Source: Bolinopsis microptera (taxonomy: Eukaryota > Ctenophora > Tentaculata > Lobata > Bolinopsidae). From it: 64,000 nucleotides of DNA. The DNA is taken from the NCBI RefSeq assembly GCF_026151205.1, contig NC_087084.1:1216312-1280311 (forward strand), written 5' to 3'. The notes under the pieces are model-generated. The model did not search any database, was not told where the DNA came from, and worked only from the letters and a program-made list of their open reading frames with translations. Each line of letters opens with the position of its first letter. Position 1 is the stretch's first letter. This document shows positions 13,936-24,870 of the stretch, in pieces. The translations under genes and the position numbers were made by a program.

Positions 13936-14083
13936 CACAGGAGGACTATTATAGTGCAAAGAAACTGCTGCTAACGGCTGCTGATTGCTGCTAACTGCTG
14001 CGCGCCCATAGCAGCAGTTAGCAGCAGTCAGCAGCAGTAAGCAGCAGTAGGCAGCAGTTTCTTTGCACTATAGTCCTCCTGTG
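13936..14083. mobile_element. Foldback element with CAG/CTG-rich arms
   Basis: The ends cacaggagg and cctcctgtg are inverted, and the inversion continues inwards (tagtgcaaagaaactgctgc on the left, its complement on the right). The interior is made of gctgctaac / gcagcagtta type triplet-rich repeats that can pair with each other, so almost the entire 148 bases could form one hairpin. No coding potential and no clear target-site duplication. Confidence 0.65.
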
Positions 14084-14130
14084 GCTAGTTCTACATCAGT
14101 GCACTATAGAAATAAAATAATCAGATAATA

Positions 14131-16304
14131 GATGTGGATACTGGCGGGGAGGTGATAATTGTTTGTTTACATTAATAGTGAGCACATGTTAAGCAGGCTG
14201 AGGAGGTGATCATTGTTTGTTTACATTTTAGGTCGAGCACATGTTAAGCAGGCTGATGAGGTGATACATATTTTGTATTATAGAAGGCTTGTAACACTTG
14301 TAACGCCTTCTTGTTACCCCCCTTTGAGGACCCCAAATTATTTTCTGAACGAAAGCTCAAAAATAACCGAGAAATCGACCTTCTTATTAACTCATTTTGA
14401 TGACCGTTTCTAACCTAAAATTGCACGAAAAATCGATTTAGCTAGGTTTCAGAACCTATAAACACTTCCTTATCCCTCAAAATCGATGTTTTATAGTTTA
14501 GAATGCGAGCAACAAGCAACATATATTTTGATCCTTCGGTTCTACAGCTCTTGACCTAGGGCTGAAACCGAAAGATCGAGGCAATCCTAACCTTAACTGA
14601 TCGAACTTGAGCGAAGAGCAGAGTACGACAAAACACAGCAGGTAAGAAACTCATTTTTGTGACTGTTCCTCACCTGTACAACGTTGCACGAGAAATCGAT
14701 TAAAGTTGGTTTTACAGCCCAATAACGCTTCCTTTTTCCTCAAAATTGTTGTGTTACTCAAACAAAGAACATGTTGATTCTGCAACGAAAGAACAAGGAG
14801 ATTGTCTCATTAACAACTCAAACAGGTTCTATAACAATTTTCAGAGCAGAGCACGATATAGCAAAAGTCAAAAGAAACACAATATTGGTATATATCAATC
14901 ATAATAACAACTGAATTATATTTATTCGGACGACGGGCAGCCCTGATGTGCTCCGTGATTTCGACCAATTGTATTAGAGGTGTTCTGTCACGTGACGCTG
15001 ATCCGTCCAATCACAACAGGAAGAGTGAGCAGAGGGACATTATATCGTATGTTTACATTTCTTATCTGTACTTGACCCTTTGTTCACATTGTTATCTCTG
15101 CCACAGGTTGGCAATTTCAAGGTGCTCTTATCTGCAGACTGCACCTCGGTACACACGCCATGATTACGTCATACAGAACTAGAAATTGTGTGAACCGTGA
15201 TCATTACAATGTAACCGTGCCCACTGCCCATGTACAATGCAAACTGTTGGGGGGGGGGGGGGGGGGGTGGGTTGGGGGTTGTTTACGATAGTCAAACAAT
15301 CTTGATAGTGTGTCGAGGTCTCTCCTCCAACTGACTGCGGTGCTTATCGTCCAGTCAGGAACAGAATAATAACATAATTTTTTAGTTATAGTATGTCTCG
15401 GCTGAACTGCGGAGATAAGTACAGTTTGCTGTAATATGTACAGTTTGCTGTAATATGTGGTCGCGATTATCAACTCAGTGGAATTCCAAATGATGAACTG
15501 TGCTTTAAGTTTACACCAACTGGAACCAAAGGAATATACCCATGAGTGCTCCCTAACTTAACTTGGACGGTAAGTGTTTGACAATAAAAACTAGGACACG
15601 AATTCTCTGACAAGAAATGTTAGCAGGTTTAAATAAAATATACCTGCAATTAGCAGGTTTAAATAAAATATGTTTGAGTAACACAACAATTTTGAGGAAA
15701 AAGGAAGCGTTATTGGGCTGTAAAACCAACTTTAATCGATTTCTCGTGCAACGTTGTACAGGTGAGGAACAGTCACAAAAATGAGTTTCTTACCTGCTGT
15801 GTTTTGTCGTACTCTGCTCTTCGCTCAAGTTCGATCAGTTAAGGTTAGGATTGCCTCGATCTTTCGGTTTCAGCCCTAGGTCAAGAGCTGTAGAACCGAA
15901 GGATCAAAATATATGTTGCTTGTTGCTCGCATTCTAAACTATAAAACATCGATTTTGAGGGATAAGGAAGTGTTTATAGGTTCTGAAACCTAGCTAAATC
16001 GATTTTTCGTGCAATTTTAGGTTAGAAACGGTCATCAAAATGAGTTAATAAGAAGGTCGATTTCTCGGTTATTTTTGAGCTTTCGTTCAGAAAATAATTC
16101 GGGGTCCTCAAAGGGGGGTAACAAGAAGGCGTTACAAGTGTTACAAACCTTCTATAATACAAAATATGTATCACCTCATCAGCCTGCTTAACATGTGCTC
16201 GACCTAAAATGTAAACAAACAATTATCACCTCCTCAGCCTGCTTAACATGTGCTCACTATTAATGTAAACAAACAATTATCACCTCCCCGCCAGTATCCA
16301 CATC
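14131..16304. mobile_element. 2.2-kb element with 634-bp inverted arms
   Basis: Bases 14131-14764 recur as reverse complement at 15671-16304, with only a handful of differences and equal length. The outer ends begin gatgtggatactggcgggg and are flanked by TA on both sides, compatible with a TA target duplication. The 906-bp centre contains a run of about 20 G, a direct repeat of ttagcaggtttaaataaaat and short open frames with no recognisable transposase. Probably a non-autonomous DNA transposon or foldback element. A 16-bp direct repeat (actaccttattgtcag, 13905-13920 and 16321-16336) brackets this element plus the foldback to its left. Confidence 0.75.
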
Positions 16305-16595
16305 TATATTCGCTATATAAACTACCTTATTGTCAGTTCGGAGGTTTGGGAGTCCTGACTGAAGGTACCTTGCTTTATTTCGTATCCTCCCTCCTTCTCC
16401 AAGTTATTGTCCTGAGTTATTCCATCATTATAATATAAGCAGATCAATATTCTCATAAAAGTGTTTTCCTATACCAAATATCTAAATCATAACCATGCCG
16501 AATCACAAATCAAAAACGTCAAATCACATAAACTTGTAGAAGAAATTAAAAGCTAACTAATCCTAACTAATTGTTTATATCTAATTATATCTCAC

Positions 16596-16702
16596 CTGAC
16601 TATCAGCCCACTGCACTAGTAACTGTTCCCCTGCTCCTTTTATAACACAGGACAACGTAGCAGGCTCCTTCTTGTGGGAGTGCTCCTCCATAGGGGTAAC
16701 CG
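16596..16702 (-). CDS. Ig first-half exon, block 1
   Basis: This 107-bp exon, phase 1 to 0, reads VTPMEEHSHKKEPATLSCVI then AGEQLLVQWADSQ, carrying the B-strand cysteine and C-strand tryptophan. Acceptor tctcacag and donor gtgaga flank it. It is the paralog of 36745-36851 and 50915-51021, where the same exon reads EGKTAVLSCQITGADKQLVV. In the paralogs an 86-bp and a 98-bp exon finish the domain; here only the 98-bp one (13687-13784) is found. Confidence 0.75.
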
Positions 16703-16708
16703 CTGTGA

Positions 16709-16874
16709 GAGTTACCATATAAGGTAGTGTTGCTATGGTTACTTAACCATATAAGGTAGTGTTGACTGTTGCTATGATTACATAACCATATAAGGTAGTG
16801 TTGACTGTTGCTATGGTTACATAACCATATAAGGTAGTGTTGCTATGGTTACATAACCATATAAGGTAGTGTTG
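16709..16874. repeat. Intronic tandem repeat, about 32-40 bp
   Basis: Units built on accatataaggtagtgttg and ctatggttacataa are repeated four to five times in the intron. Related copies occur at 17985-18060, 24155-24200, 38260-38340 and 44880-44935, always in introns of the Ig blocks, so this is a dispersed intron repeat family. Confidence 0.75.
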
Positions 16875-17033
16875 CATAAAAGGTCCAGATTAGTTATTAT
16901 ATTCTTTCTTAATTTGCTCAGTTTCAATAGGAAAATAGGGAAACATATTTTTTCATTCAAGTGAACCATTTTCTGTTATCATATTGTATGCTTTTTAGTC
17001 TTTAACTAGTAAATCAAAAAGTGTAAAACTTAC

Positions 17034-17478
17034 TGAATGTATTTAAGACAACTTCAAACTGAGCAGTTTCTCCTTCAGTAACTTCAACCAAACAAGTAAA
17101 AACATCATCAATCTTAGTCATCGTGGAATCTAGACTAAGATAGTTTACTTGATTGGAATTATCTGGTGCACCAGTCACTACATTGTTTCCTTCTTCGTCC
17201 TGAATGAACTAATCTTAGAAGAAATGAAAATGCTCATTTTTAGTTTTGAGGAAAAGTTTGTCGAACATGTGGCAAATCTTATTAATTTTAAAAGTCTATG
17301 ACTGACAGTGACATCTTCACTTGTGGGATGTGTTTACTAAATACCTTAAATTCCTGGTTATCGCTGCTCCGTTTCCACCAAACAACAGCTGAACTGTCCG
17401 GGTCCAGATTAGAGACATTACAATACAGCTGGGTGGGGGACAGGGCTTGTACCAGGACCATACTAGACGCCTCCACAT
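17034..17478 (-). CDS. Two-exon Ig domain, block 1
   Basis: Exon 17478-17345 (134 bp) reads VEASSMVLVQALSPTQLYCN then SAVVWWKRSSDNQEFK, giving the B-strand cysteine and C-strand tryptophan. Exon 17199-17034 (166 bp) reads DEEGNN, then STMTKIDDVFTCLVEVTEGE and FEVVLNTF. Together they make 300 bp, phase 1 at both outer ends. Splice sites are canonical (gtattt and gtaagt donors; attcag acceptors). Paralogs lie at 37189-37670 and 51136-52103. The domain is of the I/C2-like extracellular adhesion type; ligand unknown. Confidence 0.8.
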
Positions 17479-17499
17479 CTGAATACATACATTAGTGGT

Positions 17500-17575
17500 G
17501 ACATGTGTCCTGGTGACACGCGACACGTGTGTCCTGGTGACACGTGTGTTTTGGTGACACGTGACAGGGACTCTG
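17500..17575. repeat. Short tandem repeat with acacgtgt palindromes
   Basis: Directly upstream (minus strand) of the 17345-17478 exon, units such as tgtcctggtgacacgtga are repeated about three times. The homologous place in block 2 (37690-37830) holds five to six copies, so copy number has changed since the duplication. Confidence 0.8.
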
Positions 17576-17735
17576 GAGTTTGGTTGGTGGAAGCTGATTG
17601 GTTGGGTGCTGTCACAGAATCCAAATCTATACATAATGAAAAGTTGTATCTAACTTTTCAATCAATATTGATATGCTAATTAATATTATCATGATAAGAT
17701 ATAGCTTTCAATAAAGTACCATACTGCACGCTTAC

Positions 17736-18493
17736 CATAAACATGTAGCTGTAAAGGTACTGTTGCAGCTACTGCGCGTGATACGCTGAACTTTACTATA
17801 CATGTTAGTATATCAGACTCTGTTGTACCCGAGCTGAATGGGAAATGTATTAGCACTCTGTAACAGGGATTAGTTAGTCATGGCGAATGTTTTACAGATT
17901 TCAATTAACTGACTCCAACAGGTATAAAAGAGGATGCAGTGAGGTGTTGTACTAACTCTAACTAAATCAGGTAGTGTTGTTATGTTACATAACCATATAA
18001 GGTAGTGTTCAGTGTTGCTATGGTTACATGACCATATAAGGAAATGTTGCTATGGTTACATGTTATGATGCAGTGAAGTGTTGTGCAAACTACACACACT
18101 GCACTCACCTCTGTATTGAGAGAGCTGAGGATTGTAAGCTGTTCTCAGTGTTACTGGATACCGAATATAGAGCACTGTTCAATCCTGAATTGTAAATAAT
18201 TTAACCATTTTAATAATGAAATAATTGCAAAAGTCACCTCTTAAAAGCTTTTAAATAAAAGATTACTGTATAGCTGTTTCTGCTAGTCTAAAAGTCTAAG
18301 GAATTAATCACAATATACGGCTTTTTTTGCTATAGTAACAATATAATGAACATTTAACACATGTAGCACTCACCAATTGCCCCATTGTTATTGCTAGTCC
18401 AAGTAATAGTTCCGATAAGATCAGTTTCTGATAACATGCAGGTAAGTGTAACAGTAGAGCCGCGGTGTATCTCTTTATTTTGACCTTCAAACT
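17736..18493 (-). CDS. Three-exon Ig domain, block 1
   Basis: Exon 18493-18374 (120 bp) reads FEGQNKEIHRGSTVTLTCML then LIGTITWTSNNNGAIG. Exon 18184-18109 (76 bp) reads LNSALYSVSSNTENSLQSSA then LSIQR. Exon 17857-17736 (122 bp) reads TTESDILTCIVKFSVSRAVA then ATVPLQLHVYG. The total of 318 bp is a whole number of codons and both outer introns are phase 1. Cysteines in TLTC and ILTC and the tryptophan in TITW mark the Ig core. Paralogs are 38014-38725 and, more distantly, 52410-53036. Confidence 0.8.
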
Positions 18494-18628
18494 CTGAAGA
18501 AAACAGTATGTTACATGGAAAGTAGCTTATGAAGAACTTAATTGAACTTGAAATGTGGCTGTGAGATGGAAATTGGAAGTGAATCAAAAACTGTATTGCA
18601 AGATAACTGTTAGCGTTGAAAAACGTAC

Positions 18629-21600
18629 CATAAACGTTAAGATTGACGGTGGTATCTGAGTGGCTGGAATCGGGCAAAGATCCGGAAGTGACTCTGCATG
18701 TGTAGGCAGTATCTTCATTCACAAGACTTCCGTCTACTTCAAGAGTTGATGTTTGTGTCCCTCCAGAATGGCTTCCTTGGACAGGATTGAACTTTTCAGC
18801 TGGAACTGCTCCTGTACTAGTTTGCCAGGTCACTGTTGCTGTATCTGTTATGCCAGTGATAACACAGGATATGGTTGTATCAGAGCCCTTCTTCGCTTCT
18901 TTATTCACTGATTCAACCTCTGAAGAAAATTTTGATAAATTAATACTCTCTAATTTCGAAATCTATGACACTGGCGTGATATTAGCACTTAGTTTATCTG
19001 GTGTGAATTGAATTTGAAATGTGGCTGTGAGATGGAAATTGGAAGTGAATCAAAAACTGTATTGCAAGATAACTGTTAGCGTTGAAAAACGTACCATAAA
19101 CGTTAAGATTGACGGTGGTATCTGAGTGGCTGGAATCGGGCAAAGATCCGGAAGTGACTCTGCATGTGTAGGCAGTATCTTCATTCACAAGACTTCCGTC
19201 TACTTCAAGAGTTGATGTTTGTGTCCCTCCAGAATGGCTTCCTTGGACAGGATTGAACTTTTCAGCTGGAACTGCTCCTGTACTAGTTTGCCAGGTCACT
19301 GTTGCTGTATCTGTTATGCCAGTGATAACACAGGATATGGTTGTATCAGAGCCCTTCTTCGCTTCTTTATTCACTGATTCAACCTCTGAAGAAAATTTTG
19401 ATAAATTAATACTCTCTAATTTCGAAATCTATGACACTGGCGTGATATTAGCACTTAGTTTATCTGGTGTGAATTGAATTTGAAATGTGGCTGTGAGATG
19501 GAAATTGGAAGTGAATCAAAAACTGTATTGCAAGATAACTGTTAGCGTTGAAAAACGTACCATAAACGTTAAGATTGACGGTGGTATCTGAGTGGCTGGA
19601 ATCGGGCAAAGATCCGGAAGTGACTCTGCATGTGTAGGCAGTATCTTCATTCACAAGACTTCCGTCTACTTCAAGAGTTGATGTTTGTGTCCCTCCAGAA
19701 TGGCTTCCTTGGACAGGATTGAACTTTTCAGCTGGAACTGCTCCTGTACTAGTTTGCCAGGTCACTGTTGCTGTATCTGTTATGCCAGTGATAACACAGG
19801 ATATGGTTGTATCAGAGCCCTTCTTCGCTTCTTTATTCACTGATTCAACCTCTGAAGAAAATTTTGATAAATTAATACTCTCTAATTTCGAAATCTATGA
19901 CACTGGCGTGATATTAGCACTTAGTTTATCTGGTGTGAATTGAATTTGAAATGTGGCTGTGAGATGGAAATTGGAAGTGAATCAAAAACTGTATTGCAAG
20001 ATAACTGTTAGCGTTGAAAAACGTACCATAAACGTTAAGATTGACGGTGGTATCTGAGTGGCTGGAATCGGGCAAAGATCCGGAAGTGACTCTGCATGTG
20101 TAGGCAGTATCTTCATTCACAAGACTTCCGTCTACTTCAAGAGTTGATGTTTGTGTCCCTCCAGAATGGCTTCCTTGGACAGGATTGAACTTTTCAGCTG
20201 GAACTGCTCCTGTACTAGTTTGCCAGGTCACTGTTGCTGTATCTGTTATGCCAGTGATAACACAGGATATGGTTGTATCAGAGCCCTTCTTCGCTTCTTT
20301 ATTCACTGATTCAACCTCTGAAGAAAATTTTGATAAATTAATACTCTCTAATTTCGAAATCTATGACACTGGCGTGATATTAGCACTTAGTTTATCTGGT
20401 GTGAATTGAATTTGAAATGTGGCTGTGAGATGGAAATTGGAAGTGAATCAAAAACTGTATTGCAAGATAACTGTTAGCGTTGAAAAACGTACCATAAACG
20501 TTAAGATTGACGGTGGTATCTGAGTGGCTGGAATCGGGCAAAGATCCGGAAGTGACTCTGCATGTGTAGGCAGTATCTTCATTCACAAGACTTCCGTCTA
20601 CTTCAAGAGTTGATGTTTGTGTCCCTCCAGAATGGCTTCCTTGGACAGGATTGAACTTTTCAGCTGGAACTGCTCCTGTACTAGTTTGCCAGGTCACTGT
20701 TGCTGTATCTGTTATGCCAGTGATAACACAGGATATGGTTGTATCAGAGCCCTTCTTCGCTTCTTTATTCACTGATTCAACCTCTGAAGAAAATTTTGAT
20801 AAATTAATACTCTCTAATTTCGAAATCTATGACACTGGCGTGATATTAGCACTTAGTTTATCTGGTGTGAATTGAATTTGAAATGTGGCTGTGAGATGGA
20901 AATTGGAAGTGAATCAAAAACTGTATTGCAAGATAACTGTTAGCGTTGAAAAACGTACCATAAACGTTAAGATTGACGGTGGTATCTGAGTGGCTGGAAT
21001 CGGGCAAAGATCCGGAAGTGACTCTGCATGTGTAGGCAGTATCTTCATTCACAAGACTTCCGTCTACTTCAAGAGTTGATGTTTGTGTCCCTCCAGAATG
21101 GCTTCCTTGGACAGGATTGAACTTTTCAGCTGGAACTGCTCCTGTACTAGTTTGCCAGGTCACTGTTGCTGTATCTGTTATGCCAGTGATAACACAGGAT
21201 ATGGTTGTATCAGAGCCCTTCTTCGCTTCTTTATTCACTGATTCAACCTCTGAAGAAAATTTTGATAAATTAATACTCTCTAATTTCGAAATCTATGACA
21301 CTGGCGTGATATTAGCACTTAGTTTATCTGGTGTGAATTGAATTTGAAATGTGGCTGTGAGATGGAAATTGGAAGTGAATCAAAAACTGTATTGCAAGAT
21401 AACTGTTAGCGTTGAAAAACGTACCATAAACGTTAAGATTGACGGTGGTATCTGAGTGGCTGGAATCGGGCAAAGATCCGGAAGTGACTCTGCATGTGTA
21501 GGCAGTATCTTCATTCACAAGACTTCCGTCTACTTCAAGAGTTGATGTTTGTGTCCCTCCAGAATGGCTTCCTTGGACAGGATTGAACTTTTCAGCTGGA

Positions 21601-23113
21601 ACTGCTCCTGTACTAGTTTGCCAGGTCACTGTTGCTGTATCTGTTATGCCAGTGATAACACAGGATATGGTTGTATCAGAGCCCTTCTTCGCTTCTTTAT
21701 TCACTGATTCAACCTCTGAAGAAAATTTTGATAAATTAATACTCTCTAATTTCGAAATCTATGACACTGGCGTGATATTAGCACTTAGTTTATCTGGTGT
21801 GAATTGAATTTGAAATGTGGCTGTGAGATGGAAATTGGAAGTGAATCAAAAACTGTATTGCAAGATAACTGTTAGCGTTGAAAAACGTACCATAAACGTT
21901 AAGATTGACGGTGGTATCTGAGTGGCTGGAATCGGGCAAAGATCCGGAAGTGACTCTGCATGTGTAGGCAGTATCTTCATTCACAAGACTTCCGTCTACT
22001 TCAAGAGTTGATGTTTGTGTCCCTCCAGAATGGCTTCCTTGGACAGGATTGAACTTTTCAGCTGGAACTGCTCCTGTACTAGTTTGCCAGGTCACTGTTG
22101 CTGTATCTGTTATGCCAGTGATAACACAGGATATGGTTGTATCAGAGCCCTTCTTCGCTTCTTTATTCACTGATTCAACCTCTGAAGAAAATTTTGATAA
22201 ATTAATACTCTCTAATTTCGAAATCTATGACACTGGCGTGATATTAGCACTTAGTTTATCTGGTGTGAATTGAATTTGAAATGTGGCTGTGAGATGGAAA
22301 TTGGAAGTGAATCAAAAACTGTATTGCAAGATAACTGTTAGCGTTGAAAAACGTACCATAAACGTTAAGATTGACGGTGGTATCTGAGTGGCTGGAATCG
22401 GGCAAAGATCCGGAAGTGACTCTGCATGTGTAGGCAGTATCTTCATTCACAAGACTTCCGTCTACTTCAAGAGTTGATGTTTGTGTCCCTCCAGAATGGC
22501 TTCCTTGGACAGGATTGAACTTTTCAGCTGGAACTGCTCCTGTACTAGTTTGCCAGGTCACTGTTGCTGTATCTGTTATGCCAGTGATAACACAGGATAT
22601 GGTTGTATCAGAGCCCTTCTTCGCTTCTTTATTCACTGATTCAACCTCTGAAGAAAATTTTGATAAATTAATACTCTCTAATTTCGAAATCTATGACACT
22701 GGCGTGATATTAGCACTTAGTTTATCTGGTGTGAATTGAATTTGAAATGTGGCTGTGAGATGGAAATTGGAAGTGAATCAAAAACTGTATTGCAAGATAA
22801 CTGTTAGCGTTGAAAAACGTACCATAAACGTTAAGATTGACGGTGGTATCTGAGTGGCTGGAATCGGGCAAAGATCCGGAAGTGACTCTGCATGTGTAGG
22901 CAGTATCTTCATTCACAAGACTTCCGTCTACTTCAAGAGTTGATGTTTGTGTCCCTCCAGAATGGCTTCCTTGGAGAGGGTTGAACTTTTCAGCTGGAAC
23001 TGCTCCTGTACTAGTTCGCCAGGTCACTGTTGCTGTTTCTGTCAATCCAGTGATAACACAGGATATGGTTGTATCAGAGCCCTTCTTCGCTTCTTTATTC
23101 ACTGATTCAACCT
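18629..23113 (-). CDS. Array of ten tandem Ig exons, 466-bp period
   Basis: Ten 291-bp exons lie at 18629-18919 and then every 466 bases, the last at 22823-23113. Each encodes a complete Ig domain: KKGSDTTISCVITGITDTAT, then VTWQTSTG, then NEDTAYTCRVTSGSLPDSSH and VNLNVYG. Every exon is phase 1 at both ends, so any number can be included or skipped without a frame change. Copies 2 to 9, introns included, look identical by eye. The first copy has a different downstream intron, and the last has a few changes (TGLTETATVTWRTS). The result is about 970 residues of near-identical Ig repeats. Such identity means very recent expansion or homogenisation; the copy number may also be an assembly estimate. 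The same unit, badly degraded, fills 38.7-43.8 kb in block 2. Confidence 0.85.
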
Positions 23114-23336
23114 CTGAAATAAATTTCGATAAATATTATACTTTTAAAAAGTTTTGGATTATTTATTGCCTTTTTTTATCCGAATGTTGTCTAGTTTTTG
23201 GCAATTTCCCACTTGATTTGTGAACTTATTTTTGCATCATGCAGGTCAATATCAAAATTGATTTCGGTACAACATTCTTTATTTTCAATTAACAAGATCA
23301 CTGATGAGGTCATATCTTTAAAACGATATTATTTAC

Positions 23337-23756
23337 CGTATACGTTGAGCGGGGCTGTTACTTCAACTGGTGCTGACTGGGGGTGTTGACTGGACTGGAC
23401 TCTGCAAGTGTAGATAGTGTCTTGTGTGGTTTGTGATCCTCCTACCACTAGTGTTGCGTCCTGATTCCCATTTGTTACTGATCCTGCAATTTTAATATTA
23501 TACAGATACTCTGTTATAAAATACCCTTAAATCTAATGTTTCTATATTAGTATATTTGTATTCGTATCTCAGCAATGTTTTCTATTTTTCTCCTGAATAT
23601 ACAAACCAGGAGTAACAGTAAATCCTCCTCCAGTGCTGATCTCGTCTCCATTACTCTTTAACCAAGTCACAGTAAGAGCTTCAGTAACTCCTGTTATTAC
23701 ACAGGTTAGAGTAGCGGAGGTCCCTGAACCTACTTCTCGTCCACTCATTGTAACAT
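23337..23756 (-). CDS. Two-exon Ig domain, block 1
   Basis: Exon 23756-23607 (150 bp) reads MSGREVGSGTSATLTCVITG then ALTVTWLKSNGDEIST. Exon 23483-23337 (147 bp) reads SVTNGNQDATLVVGG, then QDTIYTCRVQSSQHPQSAP and VTAPLNVYG. Both are symmetrical phase-1 exons with canonical splice sites (gtttgt and gtaaat donors). The nearly identical paralog is at 43935-44352. On the minus strand this is the second Ig domain of block 1, between the N-terminal domain and the ten-exon array. Confidence 0.8.
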
Positions 23757-23978
23757 CTGAAAACGGAGAAGTTAACAAGAGTGTGCTGCACGTTTAAAGA
23801 AATTTCTCGAGTGGATCTTCCCAATTTACCATGTTATATTCTATTTGTCCAAACTCCAAAGCGTTCAACTTTGTTTTGCTTAGAAACATTGCTTCAATTG
23901 TTTGGGTCCTCTTAGTGGTACACATTTGGGATATCATACCATAAACATGTAGCTTGACAGCCTGGGATAATATCATAC

Positions 23979-24540
23979 CATAAACATGTAGCTTGACAGC
24001 TTTTGTCGTTACTTCCTCCGAGTTATAGTGAACTTTACAAGTGTAGGTTTTATCAGTAGTAGGATTAGGTACTGTTAGTTCCGATCCCTGTGTGCTCGCT
24101 TCAGTTTCAAAAGGTACTGCTGTTATCTTGTAGTCTGAAAATAGTAGTTTATATGGTTACATTACCATATAAGGTAGTGTTGCTATGGTTACATTACCAT
24201 TTTTCAGTGTTAGGGGCACTGCTGTTATTTTATATCTTTATATAGTCTGAAACAGTAGGACACATTTTTGCATCATATTTATGAAAAGATTAGAAAAACG
24301 ATTTGTTATTCGAATAAGAAGCATTTTGTAGGCACGAGAGATAATTTGAAAACATACGATATGAATTATAAATATTCTATATAATATATAGATTCTATAT
24401 TATCTTACTGTTTGTCCCATCGTTAATTTGAGAAGTTCCGTCCCACCAAGAAATAGTTACTTCTACTGTGAGTTCAGTTAAACTACAAGTCAGTGTTGTT
24501 TCTGTTCCAGTCTTCACTTCCTTATCAGTTACAGTCACTC
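23979..24540 (-). CDS. N-terminal Ig domain of block 1, two exons
   Basis: Exon 24540-24409 (132 bp) begins VTVTDKEVKTGTETTLTCSL and continues TVEVTISWWDGTSQIND. Exon 24134-23979 (156 bp) reads YKITAVPFETEASTQGSELT, then TTDKTYTCKVHYNSEEVTTK and VKLHVYG. The phase-1 start of the first exon joins in frame to the signal-peptide exon at 31447-31507. The last about 45 bases of the second exon with its donor are duplicated in tandem at 23935-23978, leaving a second possible donor. Paralogs are 44710-45264 and 56866-57523. Confidence 0.82.
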
Positions 24541-24655
24541 CTGTTAGATAATGAGGGTAAGTATGATCACAACAACAAACGCTGACATTGTGTTTGTAAA
24601 TGTGGATGAGGGGTGACAAAGTTAAAATAGTAACAGAAGCTTGCATGTTATCGTC

Positions 24656-24870
24656 AGTAACCATGGTAACAGTAACCATGGTAACAGTAACCATGGTAAC
24701 AGTAACCATGGCAACAGTAACCATGGTAACAGTAACCATGGTAACAGTAACCATGGTAACAGTAACCATGGTAACAGTAACCATGGTAACAGTAACCATG
24801 GTAACAGTAACCATGGTAACAGTAACCATGGTAACAGTAACCATGGTAACAGTAACCATGGTAACAGTAT
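24656..24870. repeat. 15-bp minisatellite in intron 1
   Basis: About 14 copies of a 15-bp unit (taaccatggtaacag) with only one variant (ggcaac). It lies about 115 bases upstream of the N-terminal Ig exon on the minus strand. The matching place in block 2 (45381-45625) holds about 16 copies with more variants. All six frames are open for long stretches because 15 is a multiple of three; none is coding. Confidence 0.95.

Noticed and set aside
14213-16222. Identical 66-residue frames on opposite strands
   Set aside because: They are the same stretch in the two arms of the inverted-repeat element; no family resemblance and no start context.
18787-22739. 74-residue plus-strand frames repeated every 466 bases
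   Set aside because: Antisense shadows of the tandem Ig exons, which have matching splice sites, cysteines and tryptophan on the minus strand.
24656-24870. CRISPR-like array
   Set aside because: The repeats are directly joined with no unique spacers, and the context is animal DNA with spliced genes.
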